64,000 nt of DNA from BQOK01 sp048388525 (GCF_048388525.1 NZ_DBGCTQ010000049.1:97813-161812); one strand, 5' to 3'; positions 17,335 through 26,579 are shown, counted from the stretch's first letter. Notes: generated by a model not told the origin, from the letters alone. A program made the numbers and translations.

Positions 17335-18183
17335 TCACTCCTTGATGCCGCCCATGCTCATGCCCTGGGTGAGCCGCTCCTGAGCAAAGATGTACACGAT
17401 GACCGAGGGGATGAGCACGATCATGAGCCCGGCGAACAGGGCGCCCCAGTCGGTGGCGTAGCGCTGCACCTCGTACAGGTTTACAAGGCCCACGGGCAGG
17501 GTGTATTTGGTCTCGGAGGAGATCATGGTGAGGGCGATGGCGTATTCGTTCCAGTAGCCCAGCGCCGCCAGCAGCCCCACCGTGAAGATGCCGGGCTTTG
17601 CCAGGGGGGCCACGATGCGCCACAAATTGCGGGTGTAGGAGCAGCCGTCGATCATGGCCGCCTGCTCGTAATCCACCGGGATGGACTTCATGAAGCCCGA
17701 GAGCAGAAAGACCGAGAAGGGCATGCGCACCGTGGCGTAGATGACCGCCAGGGCAATGAGGTTATCCAGCAGATGGATGCGGCTGAGCTGCAGGTAGAGG
17801 GGCACCAGGATGTAGGGCTCCTGGATAAAGATGCAGGCCATCAGCACCGCCAGCAGAAGCTTGCTGCCGAAAAAGCGGTAGCGGGAGAGCGCGTAGGTGA
17901 TGGGGATGACCAGCAGAAGGTGCAGGGCTGTGGCCAGCACCACCACGAAGATGGAGTTGAGAAAGTAATCGCCCATGCTGGCCTTCTGGAAGGCGGAGAG
18001 ATAGTTTTCCCAGTGAAGGGCGGTGGGCAGGGCCCAGGGATCGGCCATGATCTCGGTGTTGGATTTGAGCGAGGAGTAGAGGTTCCAGACAAGCGGGAAC
18101 ACCACGCTGAGAGCGAGAGAGACCATGACGAGGCGGACCGGCAGACGGCCGAGGGCGCCCTTCCAGCTGAATTTTGTTTTCAT
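17335..18183 (-). CDS. Sugar ABC transporter permease, MalG type
   Basis: The 282-residue inner-membrane permease has six predicted helices. The EAA loop reads EQAAMIDGCSYTRNLWRIVAPLAKPG near residues 175-200, the site that docks the ATPase. It pairs with the MalF-type permease just upstream (12-base gap) and the binding lipoprotein. No ATPase gene is present in this locus, so a shared MsmK-like ATPase encoded elsewhere is likely. Confidence 0.95.
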   Translation of the reverse strand: MKTKFSWKGALGRLPVRLVMVSLALSVVFPLVWNLYSSLKSNTEIMADPWALPTALHWENYLSAFQKASMGDYFLNSIFVVVLATALHLLLVIPITYALSRYRFFGSKLLLAVLMACIFIQEPYILVPLYLQLSRIHLLDNLIALAVIYATVRMPFSVFLLSGFMKSIPVDYEQAAMIDGCSYTRNLWRIVAPLAKPGIFTVGLLAALGYWNEYAIALTMISSETKYTLPVGLVNLYEVQRYATDWGALFAGLMIVLIPSVIVYIFAQERLTQGMSMGGIKE

Positions 18184-18195
18184 TTTTTTGCCCCC

Positions 18196-19128
18196 TCAAT
18201 CGTTTTTGGTCAGCCGGTCGCTCAGCTTGGACAAAAGGAACGCGATGGTGAGCGTGACCACCGCGATGGCCATGGCATAGCCGTAGTTTGCATTGGTAAA
18301 GGCCTGCTGGTACATGTATTGCAGCAGCACGCTGGTGGCCCCGGCGGGGGCGCCGTTGGTCATGACCGTGACCAGCACGAAGCTGGAGGACAGCACAGTG
18401 GAGATGCACAGCACCACCGTGGTCTTGATGACCCGGGTGAGCAGCGGAAGGGTGATGCGCCAGAACTTGGCCATTTCGCCCGCGCCGTCGATGGTGGCGG
18501 CCTCGTATACATCGGGAGAAATATTGTCGATGCCGGCGATGTACATGACCATGTAGTAGCCCGCGTTGGTCCACACCAGCACCACGGCCACCGCCAGCAG
18601 CGCCACCTTGGGATCGCCCAGCCAGGCGTGGGCCCAGAAGCCCAGGCCCAACTTTTCCAGCAGGTTGTTGAGCAGGCCCATGTTGGGGTTGTAGATGAAG
18701 GTCCACAGCATGCCGATGACCGTGGTGGACAGGATGCTGGGCAGGAACATGACCACCCGGTAGAACTTTTTTTCTTTCAGGCGGCTTTGGGTGATGATGA
18801 CCGCCATGACCAGCGCCAGCGCCAGGGTGACCAGCGGCACCCCCAGCATGAGCTTGAAGGTGTTGGAAAACGCCTGGAGAAAGTATTCGTCCTGGAGCAG
18901 GTAGGTGTAATTTTCGAGACCCGCGAAGGAGCGGGTGGCGGACATGGCCGTTTGGTTATACAGGGACATGCTGAACACCTGGACCGTGGGGATCAGCACG
19001 ATGTAGACCAGCAGCGCGGCGGCGGGCAGGATGCAGGCACACAAAAACAGGCGCAGCTTTTTGTCGTTTTTGAAAATCGCCACGTCGCTTTGCAGGGGCG
19101 GAATGCGAAATTTTTTGAGGGCAGGCAT
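18196..19128 (-). CDS. Sugar ABC transporter permease, MalF/UgpA type
   Basis: This 310-residue permease has six helices and the EAA-loop signature YEAATIDGAGEMAKFWRITLPLL near residues 205-227. Of two ATGs I chose 19128 (MPALKKF), which lies 9 bases after AAGGAG; the ATG at 19137 abuts that site. The AAGGAG overlaps the U tract of the terminator that separates this gene from the binding-protein gene. Confidence 0.95.
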   Translation of the reverse strand: MPALKKFRIPPLQSDVAIFKNDKKLRLFLCACILPAAALLVYIVLIPTVQVFSMSLYNQTAMSATRSFAGLENYTYLLQDEYFLQAFSNTFKLMLGVPLVTLALALVMAVIITQSRLKEKKFYRVVMFLPSILSTTVIGMLWTFIYNPNMGLLNNLLEKLGLGFWAHAWLGDPKVALLAVAVVLVWTNAGYYMVMYIAGIDNISPDVYEAATIDGAGEMAKFWRITLPLLTRVIKTTVVLCISTVLSSSFVLVTVMTNGAPAGATSVLLQYMYQQAFTNANYGYAMAIAVVTLTIAFLLSKLSDRLTKND

Positions 19129-19150
19129 AAAGCTCATCTCCTTAAAAAAG

Positions 19151-19177
19151 CGCCGCCCTGCGCTTGGCAGGGCGGCG
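19151..19177 (-). terminator. Intra-operon terminator between binding protein and permeases
   Basis: Perfect 11-base arms CGCCGCCCTGC / GCAGGGCGGCG around a 5-base loop, followed on the minus strand by CTTTTTTAAG. It lies 13 bases after the lipoprotein stop and should lower permease expression relative to the binding protein. Confidence 0.85.
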
Positions 19178-19190
19178 GGCTGGTGTTGCG

Positions 19191-20582
19191 TCAGGCGCCC
19201 AGCTTCGCCTGCTCGTCACGGATCTGGGCAAAGGCCTTTTCCACGATCTCGGCGCATTCGGTGGGGGTGACCTGCTCGCTCATGAGCTTGGTCATGGCGT
19301 TTTCAAACACGGTCTGGCTTACATCCACCTTGGAACCGGTGGGCAGGGTGGCAAAATCGTTGAACAGGGCCTTCACTCCGCCGCCCAGCTGGAACATGTT
19401 GTAGGCGTCTGGTTCCAGGTAGTCCTTGGCAAGCTCGGCACCGCCCTGGATGGCCAGCACGGTGCTGGATTTTTCAGCCATGAGTTGTGCGGACTGCGCG
19501 GTGTACAAAAAGCGCAGGAAGTCCTTTGCGCCCTCGGGGTTTTTGGCGTCTTTCGGGATGGAGATCTGGCCGTAGTTTGCCAGGGTGTAGCGGGTGCCGC
19601 CCTTTTCGGCAGCGGGCGCGCAGGCCAGGCCGTAGCTGAAGCCGTCCTCGCGGGGGGCGTCCTTCATCTCGTTGATCATCCAGATGCCGTTGGGGATGAA
19701 CAGGGCGTGGCCCTGCATCATCTCGGTCTGGCTTTGGGTGTGGTTGAGGGCGAGGGTGCCGTCCATCAAATAGCCGCCGGAGGCGATCTTCTGGAAGTTG
19801 GCCAGCACGCTGACCACGCCGGGGTTATTGAAGGAGCCCTCCTCGTAATTGAAGATGCTGTTGATGCCCTCGGCGCCCACCACGTCCGCGATGGCGGGCC
19901 AGAGCAGGCTTTCCAGGTAACTGGGGTAGATACCCTGGTAGGTGAACAGGGCGCGGCCTTCGGCCTTGGCCTGATCGCCCAGGGCAAAAAACTCGTCCCA
20001 GGTCTCGGGCACGGCCCAGCCCTTTGTCTCGAACAGGGCCTTGTTGTATACCATGCCGCTGTAGCCGCAGTCCTTGGGGGCGATGTAGATCCTGCCATCG
20101 CCGTAGGGCTGGAACTTCTTGCTGTCCAGGTAGCCGGGCAGGATAACGTCCTTCAGGGGGGTGTCGCTGTCGTAAGCGGGGCCCTCGAACACGTCGGTGA
20201 TGTCCAGCAGGGCCTTGTCCTTGATCATGGAAACCAGCAGGCCGGAGGCGTCGCCATCGGTCATGACCAGCAGATCGGGCGCGTCGCCGCTGACGATGCG
20301 GGGGCGGATGATCTCGCCCACCTTGGGGCTGATGGTGCTTTTGAACTCCACATTCGGGTGTTCGGCCTGGTAGGCGGCCATCATCTGTTCCCAGTACTCG
20401 CCGCCGAGGCCGCCCTCGAACACCGCGATCTCGATGACCTGCTTTTCGCCGGAAGCGGCGGGTGCGCTGCCGGCGCTGCCCGCGGGGGCCGGGGAGCCGG
20501 AAGGCGCGCCGCCGCAGCCGGTGAGGGCGCCGGCAGCCAGCACGGCCGCCAGGGCCAGCGATGCGAATTTTGCTTTTTTCAT
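19191..20582 (-). CDS. Sugar ABC transporter substrate-binding lipoprotein (family 1)
   Basis: The 463-residue product has a lipoprotein signal peptide with lipobox ALTGC (Cys23), then a Ser/Ala/Gly/Pro linker and a family 1 solute-binding domain beginning VIEIAVFEGGLGGEYWEQM. It would be anchored outside the membrane and deliver an oligosaccharide to the two permeases. The ATG at 20582 has AAAGGAGG at good spacing. The specific sugar cannot be read, but the downstream GH20 enzyme suggests an amino-sugar-containing ligand (inference). Confidence 0.95.
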   Translation of the reverse strand: MKKAKFASLALAAVLAAGALTGCGGAPSGSPAPAGSAGSAPAASGEKQVIEIAVFEGGLGGEYWEQMMAAYQAEHPNVEFKSTISPKVGEIIRPRIVSGDAPDLLVMTDGDASGLLVSMIKDKALLDITDVFEGPAYDSDTPLKDVILPGYLDSKKFQPYGDGRIYIAPKDCGYSGMVYNKALFETKGWAVPETWDEFFALGDQAKAEGRALFTYQGIYPSYLESLLWPAIADVVGAEGINSIFNYEEGSFNNPGVVSVLANFQKIASGGYLMDGTLALNHTQSQTEMMQGHALFIPNGIWMINEMKDAPREDGFSYGLACAPAAEKGGTRYTLANYGQISIPKDAKNPEGAKDFLRFLYTAQSAQLMAEKSSTVLAIQGGAELAKDYLEPDAYNMFQLGGGVKALFNDFATLPTGSKVDVSQTVFENAMTKLMSEQVTPTECAEIVEKAFAQIRDEQAKLGA

Positions 20583-20725
20583 CTGTTGTTCCTCCTTTGT
20601 TTTGGGTAAAAAACCTTGTAACAACAGCATACACCGGGGGGCGGGCGCGGCAAATGCAGCTTTTTTGGGCCTGTTTGTACAATGCTCGGGGCCTTGGCGG
20701 CGGGGCTGGGGCCGGGCATGGAAAA

Positions 20726-22312
20726 TCATTGGGAGCTGGTAATATCCTGCTGCTTTTTACGGTATTCGGTGGGGCTGATGCCGTAATACTTGCGGAACAG
20801 CTTGTTGAAATAGAACTGGTCGCTGAAGCCCAGGTCCGCCGCCAGGGTTTTGAGCAGCACATCGCCGGAGCGCAGGCATTCAGCGGCCTTTTCCATCTTG
20901 GTCTGGTTGATGTAATTCACGATGCTGGTGCCGGTGCGGGCCCGGAACACGGTGCAGAGATAGGTCTCGTTGAAATTGACGTGCTTTGCCAGCTGGGCCA
21001 GGGTGATTTTTTCGCCGATGTGGGCGTGGATGTATTGAAGGGTCTTTTCCACCTCGTGCGCACCCGCGCCGCCGGTGTCCGGCCGGAGGGCGGCGGCCAC
21101 CCGCCGCAGAAGATCGTGCAGCAGGGCCCGGAGCTGGGCCTGGGTGTCCAGCCCGTCCAGCCGGAGGGACACCTCGGCCACCGCGCCGGGCAGCAAAAAG
21201 CCCTCCATGCGCTCGTGGAGGCGCAGCAGGATGGCCGACCATTTGTGCAGCGCCTCGCTGCGGCCCACGTTTGCCTGCCCGCAGGCGGCGAGCTGGGCGT
21301 CCACCGCGGCCAGCGCGCCGGGAAGGTCTGCGCAGCGCAGCGCTTCGCAGATCCCGGCCGTGAACTGGGGAATGTTTATATTCCAGCTGCCGCAGGGGCC
21401 GAGGCTTTCCAGCGGGATGGGGGCCGAGCCGCCCAGATAAAAGATGCGGTCCGCCATGTGCCGCCTGCGGGCCAGGGCCGCCAGAAGGGCGGCGGGAGAG
21501 GCGAGGGCGGGCTGGTAAAAGGCGGCCACCGTTACATTGAGATACTGGGTGAGCGCGGAGCAGAGCTTCTGCGCAAGAAAGCCCTGCTCCAGCGGCCGGC
21601 CCGGGGCGGCGGGGGTGACGACAAAATACTGCCCCCCGGCCACCGGGCCCTGGCACAAAATATCCGGCCCCAGCAGCTCGGCGGCGATGTTGAGCAGCGC
21701 GTAGGTGAGCAGCTCCATATCCTGCTGGGAGGAGACCTTCATCACCTCACCGTACTGCACCACCTGGATGAGATACAGATTGATGGGGCCCGCCGCGAAC
21801 AGGGCCTGGGGGACGTCGCCCTCGTTCAGGGCGGGAGCCAAAAGCAGCTTTTGCCAGAAGGCGGCCTGCTGCTGGCGCTCGAGCTTATCCAGGGCGGTGC
21901 GGGCCAGTTCGTCCTGCCGGCGGCGGCGCATGGTTTCGTCCAGCGCCTGCTTCATGCGGCCCAGCATGGCGGTGTATTCCTGCGTGGTGATGGTGAGCTT
22001 GAGCAGGTAATCCTGCGCGCCCAGCACCATGCCCTGGCGCACCAGGTCAAAATCGTCGTAATTGCTGATGAGCACGATCTTGCCGGTGAAGCCCTGGCCG
22101 TTGAGACGCTCGATGAGGGTGATGCCGTCCATGCGGGGCATCTTGATGTCGGTGATGATGAGGTCAGGGTCCTCGGCGGCGCACAGGCGCAGGGCCTCCT
22201 CGCCGTCGGCCGCGGTGCCGCACACGGTAAAGCCGTACTGCTCGTAGTCCACCATGGTGCGGAAGGCCACCCGGACCAGATTTTCGTCGTCCACGATCAA
22301 AAGTTTATACAT
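20726..22312 (-). CDS. YesN-type response regulator, AraC-family DNA-binding domain
   Basis: The 528-residue regulator has an N-terminal receiver domain (LLIVDDE, phosphoacceptor D55 in ITDIKMPRMDG), a variable middle region near 130-410 and a C-terminal AraC double helix-turn-helix (ITLAQLAKHVNFNETYL and ADLGFSDQFYFNKLFRKYYG). Such regulators control adjacent carbohydrate ABC operons. Its start overlaps the kinase stop by 8 bases, and the binding-protein gene follows after about 140 bases, which probably holds the target promoter. Confidence 0.95.
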   Translation of the reverse strand: MYKLLIVDDENLVRVAFRTMVDYEQYGFTVCGTAADGEEALRLCAAEDPDLIITDIKMPRMDGITLIERLNGQGFTGKIVLISNYDDFDLVRQGMVLGAQDYLLKLTITTQEYTAMLGRMKQALDETMRRRRQDELARTALDKLERQQQAAFWQKLLLAPALNEGDVPQALFAAGPINLYLIQVVQYGEVMKVSSQQDMELLTYALLNIAAELLGPDILCQGPVAGGQYFVVTPAAPGRPLEQGFLAQKLCSALTQYLNVTVAAFYQPALASPAALLAALARRRHMADRIFYLGGSAPIPLESLGPCGSWNINIPQFTAGICEALRCADLPGALAAVDAQLAACGQANVGRSEALHKWSAILLRLHERMEGFLLPGAVAEVSLRLDGLDTQAQLRALLHDLLRRVAAALRPDTGGAGAHEVEKTLQYIHAHIGEKITLAQLAKHVNFNETYLCTVFRARTGTSIVNYINQTKMEKAAECLRSGDVLLKTLAADLGFSDQFYFNKLFRKYYGISPTEYRKKQQDITSSQ

Positions 22313-24107
22313 CCGGCCGTTCCTCCTCGTTTTTGGGGGGCAGAAGCAGGATTACCGCCGTGCCCCGGCCCGGCTCGCTCTCCACCGTCATGGCGGCGGC
22401 GGGCCCGTAGACCAGCGCGATGCGCTGGCGCACATTGCCCATGCCGATGCCGGAAAAGCGCCGGCTGCTGGTGTTCTGAAGCTCGGGAAGGGCGGTATCG
22501 AAGCCGGCGCCGTCGTCTTTCACCGTGACCTCCAGGCCGCCCCGCCAGGGGCGCGCTTCCACCGTGATGGTGACCAGCCGCCCCACCCCCTCGACCCCGT
22601 GGAGGATGGCGTTCTCAACGATGGGCTGCAGAAGAAATTTCAGGATGGGCGTTTCCAGGCAGGCGTCATCGACCCGGTATTCCATGCGAAACTGCTCGGT
22701 GTAGCGCAGGGACTGGATGAGCGCGTAATTGCGGATGTTTTCCAGCTCCCCGCGCAGGGGCAGGAACTCCTGCTTGTTCACGATGGTGTTTTTGAGAAGG
22801 CCCGCCAGGGCGGAGAGGCTGTCGGCCACCGCGGGCACCCGGCTGAGCACTGCCGTCCACTTGATGGAGTTGAGGGTGTTGAACAAAAAGTGGGGGTTGA
22901 TCTGGGCCTGGAGCATCTGGATCTCGAGGTTTTTCATCTGGATGCTGTTCTGAACTTCCCGCTCGCCGTATTCATCCAGCCGGGCGACCATCCGGCCCAC
23001 CTCGCCGGTGAGGTAGCCGATCTCGTCGCGGCCGCCGTCCCGGATGGAGCGCTCACCGGTGCGGGCCGCCACCCCCCGGCAGTAGCGCACCAGCCGGTTG
23101 ACCGGCCGCACGATGCTGGCAGCGATGACCAGCATGGCCACAAGGCCCAGGCCCAGGCACAAAAAGCTCACCAGCAGAATGAAGGTGTTCAGGCGGTCCA
23201 TCTCGGCGTTCATGTAGCCCTCGCGCACCAGGCCAAGGGCGTACCAGCGGGCCTTGGAGTTGTAAAAAAACGAGGCGTAATAGCTTTGGCCGCCCACCTC
23301 GATGGAAAAATGGGGATCGCCTGCGGCGTGAAGGCCGCCGATCGTTTCCAGCAGGGAGGGATCCGGCAGGGGCATGCCGGAGGCGAGCGCGGGGTCTGCG
23401 CTGCTGATCACGGTGCCGTCGGCACCCACCAGAACCACCTGGCCCTGCTCTTCCGGGTAGACCTGGCGGCAGGTTTCCTGGGCAAAGCGCTCCTCGTCCA
23501 CCACCAGCAGCAGGTAGCCCAGGCGCTGGCCGGTGAAATCGGCCTGGTTGATGGCCCGCACCATGACCATGTTGGCCTGGCCGCCCGAGGGCAGCGAGGT
23601 GACCAGCTCGAGGGGATAAGTGTCCTCGGCGCGGGGCACCAGCTCGCGCAGGGCGTCGTCCTGCAGGCGGTCGTACCCCATGCTGTAGACCACGCGGCCC
23701 CCAGTGTCCAGCAGAGTGACGTTTTTGGCCAGGGGCGAAATGAGCAGGTTCTGCTCGATCTGGCGGGTGATCTGCAGCGCCAGCTGGTTTTTGGCGTAGG
23801 GGTCCAGCGAGGGCTCGGTGAGCATGCGCTGCACCTCGTCGGTGGTGGAGAGCTTCATGGTAATGCGCTCCATGTTTTCCAAAAGATCGTTCTGCCGGTC
23901 GGTGAGCATGGAGAGCAGGCGCAGCGCGTCCGAGCCGAGCTTTTGCCGCAGTTCGGCGGTATAGCGCGCCCGGTACAGCCCCCCGAAGATCAGGATGGGA
24001 GCGGCGCACACCACCGCGTACAGGATGATGAGCCGCCAGAGGATGCGCCCCTTGCGCAGGGGCAGGATGACCCGGTCCAGCCAGGCACCGCGCCGCGATC
24101 GCTCCAT
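22305..24107 (-). CDS. YesM-type sensor histidine kinase
   Basis: The 600-residue kinase has an N-terminal transmembrane helix near residues 25-45, an extracellular Cache-like sensor of about 270 residues, a second helix near 320-340 and a HAMP region. The HisKA_7TM-independent His_kinase domain has H406 in QINPHFLFNTLNS, and the ATPase G box is GIGMGNVRQR. It phosphorylates the adjacent YesN regulator. I chose ATG at 24107; an upstream in-frame ATG at 24143 has no ribosome binding site and even 24107 has only a distant AAAGG. Confidence 0.93.
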   Translation of the reverse strand: MERSRRGAWLDRVILPLRKGRILWRLIILYAVVCAAPILIFGGLYRARYTAELRQKLGSDALRLLSMLTDRQNDLLENMERITMKLSTTDEVQRMLTEPSLDPYAKNQLALQITRQIEQNLLISPLAKNVTLLDTGGRVVYSMGYDRLQDDALRELVPRAEDTYPLELVTSLPSGGQANMVMVRAINQADFTGQRLGYLLLVVDEERFAQETCRQVYPEEQGQVVLVGADGTVISSADPALASGMPLPDPSLLETIGGLHAAGDPHFSIEVGGQSYYASFFYNSKARWYALGLVREGYMNAEMDRLNTFILLVSFLCLGLGLVAMLVIAASIVRPVNRLVRYCRGVAARTGERSIRDGGRDEIGYLTGEVGRMVARLDEYGEREVQNSIQMKNLEIQMLQAQINPHFLFNTLNSIKWTAVLSRVPAVADSLSALAGLLKNTIVNKQEFLPLRGELENIRNYALIQSLRYTEQFRMEYRVDDACLETPILKFLLQPIVENAILHGVEGVGRLVTITVEARPWRGGLEVTVKDDGAGFDTALPELQNTSSRRFSGIGMGNVRQRIALVYGPAAAMTVESEPGRGTAVILLLPPKNEEERPDV

Positions 24108-24298
24108 ACCAAATTGCCGCCTTTCGACTTTTTTCTCTATCATACTACATTTTAACACGGCGGCAAGCAATCGGGCCCGCGGGCCCAAAGATTGTCAATG
24201 CAGTGCCGCGGATAATCCATACCCCGCGGGCCGCACCCGCCTTATACTGAAGCCAGGAAAGCGCGCAAAGCGGCGCGCTGCAAAAGGAGAGATGGAAA

Positions 24299-25618
24299 AT
24301 GCTGCTGGCATATCCGCGGGTGGTGGCGGCGTGCGGGCGCCACACGGTGCGGCTGAGGGCCGAAAAGCCCCTGTTCACCGGGGAGAGCTACACCGCCCTG
24401 TTCACCGCCTGCGAGGTGTTTAAAAACGAACAAGAGGCCACCCAGGGGGAGATGATCTCGGGCTTTGAGGTGTTCCACACCACCAACAAGCCCCGGGAGC
24501 TGGCCGTGCGGGTGAAAAGCCCCTTCGAGTGCCTAGTAGAGGTGGAGTGCCCCGATGAGCAGGAGTACATTTTGCGGGTGGCGCAAAAGGAGGGCGGGAC
24601 GCTGCGGCCGGTGGGCTGCGCCTGCCTGTACGCGGTGGAGCAGGACTTTCAGGGGCTGCTGCCCTATAAGGGCGATCTGCACATGCACAGCTATTGCTCG
24701 GACGGGGAAAACGCGCCCCAGGTGATGGCCGCCGCCTGCCGGGAAAAGGGCTTTGATTTTATGGCCCTGACCGACCACGGCAAATTTGAGCCCTCGCTGG
24801 AGCTGCGGCGGCAGTTTGCCGCCATGCCGGAGCTGGCGATGGAGCTGTATGCCGGAGAGGAGATCCACCTGCCCTGGCACCAGGCGCATATTTTGAACAT
24901 CGGGGGCCGGGCCAGCGTGAACGAGGCGTTTTTGTCTGACCGGGAGGGCTTTCTGCGCCAGGTGGAGGAGATGGGCAAAAACACAGCCGTGCCGGAGGGC
25001 GTGGACCGGTACCAGTACCTGGCGGCGCTTTGGGCCTTTGACCGGGTGCGCCGCGAGGGAGGCCTGAGTGTGTTCTGCCACCCCTACTGGCGCAGGCCCT
25101 CGGGGTTTGAGCTGTGCGCAGAGTTCACCGAGGCGATGCTGGCGGCCCGGCCGTTCGACGCGCTGGAGGTGGTTTCCGGCTACGGCAAGGCGGACACCGA
25201 CTCGAACCTTTTGCAGCTGGCCCGGTATTTTGAGCTGGAACCCGGCGCCCGGCCGCCCATTGTGGGGGTGAGCGACGCCCACGCGGCCTTTGCCCGCGAG
25301 GTGCCCGCCGGGGAATACCTGCTGGGGGCCTTTTACACGGTGGTGCTGGCAAAAACGAACAGGTTTGAGGACGTGGCGGAGGCCATACGCGCCCACCGCA
25401 GCCTGGCGGTGGAGGAGCAGGAGCACGAGCAGCGCCATGTGTACGGGCCATACCGGCTGGTGAAATATGCGCAGTTTTTGGCGCGGCAGTTCTTCCCCGA
25501 GCACGACGCGCTGGCTGCCCGCGAGGCGGCGGCCATGGGGCGTTTTGCCCGTGGCCTGGCCGCCCGGGGGGAACAGGCGGCGATGGAAGAGCTTTACGCC
25601 GCGGCGTTTGAGTGGTGA
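24299..25618 (+). CDS. PHP-domain metal-dependent phosphoesterase with an extra N-terminal domain
   Basis: The 439-residue protein has a PHP domain from about residue 122. H128 and H130 in GDLHMHSYCSDG, TDHG near 160, the GEEIH block near 188, CHPYW near 260 and SDAHA near 325 are the expected metal ligands. PHP enzymes hydrolyse phosphoesters. The first 110 residues form a beta-rich region I do not recognise. No signal peptide is visible. AAGGAG lies 9 bases before the ATG. It is divergent from the YesMN-controlled glycan operon, so it may act on a phosphorylated sugar or teichoic-acid-like product (inference). Confidence 0.85.
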   Translation: MLLAYPRVVAACGRHTVRLRAEKPLFTGESYTALFTACEVFKNEQEATQGEMISGFEVFHTTNKPRELAVRVKSPFECLVEVECPDEQEYILRVAQKEGGTLRPVGCACLYAVEQDFQGLLPYKGDLHMHSYCSDGENAPQVMAAACREKGFDFMALTDHGKFEPSLELRRQFAAMPELAMELYAGEEIHLPWHQAHILNIGGRASVNEAFLSDREGFLRQVEEMGKNTAVPEGVDRYQYLAALWAFDRVRREGGLSVFCHPYWRRPSGFELCAEFTEAMLAARPFDALEVVSGYGKADTDSNLLQLARYFELEPGARPPIVGVSDAHAAFAREVPAGEYLLGAFYTVVLAKTNRFEDVAEAIRAHRSLAVEEQEHEQRHVYGPYRLVKYAQFLARQFFPEHDALAAREAAAMGRFARGLAARGEQAAMEELYAAAFEW

Positions 25619-25820
25619 GGGACTGGAAAAGGACAGGGAGCTTTTGGCCTTTTTCAACATCCGCGCAAAACGGGAACGATGCACAACAGCTTTTGAGAAA
25701 AACCGCGCAAAAAATAACCGCAGCGCAGCGAAGACTATTTTTTGGCCCTGTGTTTCGGTTGCCGTTTCAGCGGCGAGGGGAAGCGCCATTTTAGATAAGT
25801 TTTTTGTTGCGAAGCAATAA
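25619..25820. other. Intergenic stretch without recognisable gene
   Basis: Between the PHP gene and its terminator I see A/T-richer sequence than the neighbourhood and a short imperfect hairpin (TTGTTGC-GAA-GCAATAA, about 25804-25820), but no frame with a ribosome binding site or coding character. Confidence 0.5.
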
Positions 25821-25872
25821 AAACGCCTTTGGCCCCGGTTTTATCGCCGGGGTCAAAGGCGTTTTGTTTTTT
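25821..25872 (+). terminator. Terminator downstream of the PHP gene
   Basis: AAACGCCTTTG..CCCCGG (25821-25838) pairs with CCGGGGTCAAAGGCGTTT (25847-25864), followed by GTTTTTT. The A-rich left flank also allows bidirectional use for the minus-strand pseudogene. Confidence 0.8.
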
Positions 25873-25961
25873 GACACACTGCTTTTGTGCAATTTCCTGT
25901 TATAAATCCATTTTACGGCAGCCGCCGGGAAAAGAACCAAAGACCGGCGGGAAAAAAGCCT

Positions 25962-26434
25962 TTACGCGGTGAGGCGTGCAAGCTGCTCGAGGCAGGCGCC
26001 TTCAAATTCCGCGTCGGGCGGGTACAGAAAGCCGAACTGGCCCGGGAAGGCCGGCCGCGCCAGGAGGTAACCCAACTGCCCGCCTGGGTGATCACCATGG
26101 TCACGGTTTCGCCCAGGTGCTCGTATTCCAGGTTATAGCTGCCCAGTACCCTTTCAAATTCTCCTTCCAGATCGGCTTTTAGTTTTTCACGCCCGTGTGC
26201 CAGCCGCGTGGTGACCCCGGAAACGCTGAGGCCCAGCGCCTCGGCGATCTGCCCGGTGCTCTGCCCCTCGTAGTAGAACAGATACAGCGGGATGCGGTAT
26301 TTTTCCGGCAGGCGCAGCAGCGCGTTTTGCGCCACGTCCTCGGCATCCTGGGGGTTGCGGGTGTAGTTGAGGGCGATGCGGTAGATGGTGTCGGCATGCG
26401 CGCGGAACAGCCGCTCAAACAGCTCGGTGTCGAT
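25962..26434 (-). pseudogene. Decayed ECF-type sigma factor gene (lost start, internal deletion, frameshift)
   Basis: Read on the minus strand, codons from 26434 give IDTELFERLFRAHADTIYRI and TRNPQDAEDVAQ, which is sigma region 2. This passes straight into NALLRLPEKYRIPLYL and GQIAEALGLSVSGVTTRL, which is region 4. Roughly 80 residues of regions 2.3-2.4 and the linker are missing, in frame. A strong GGGGAGGG site precedes an ATC codon where ATG would be expected, and a TAA lies just upstream (26461-26459). Near 26075 the frame shifts: LGYLLARPAFPGQFGFLYP continues in another frame to a TAA at 25962. I do not recognise that last part. Three independent lesions argue for a pseudogene. Confidence 0.75.
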
Positions 26435-26579
26435 GTGGCTTCCCTCCCCTGCTGCGTTTTAAAAGGCCTTTCAAACAGGAATACCCGCCGGGGCCCCGGT
26501 TTGTCTCATCGGCGGGCGGTTTGCCGCAAAAAAGGGGGCTGGGGCCGCCCGGCGCCGCCGGGCACAGTACGAACAACTG

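Noticed and set aside
25612..25794. Short plus-strand frames after the PHP gene
   Set aside because: No ribosome binding site, AT-rich and unbiased codon use unlike neighbouring genes.
26485..26570. GC-rich hairpins (CCCGCCG/CGGCGGG and neighbours) upstream of the DUF2975 operon as a terminator
   Set aside because: They lie upstream of both divergent units, have no proper T tract and no gene reading into them on the plus strand.
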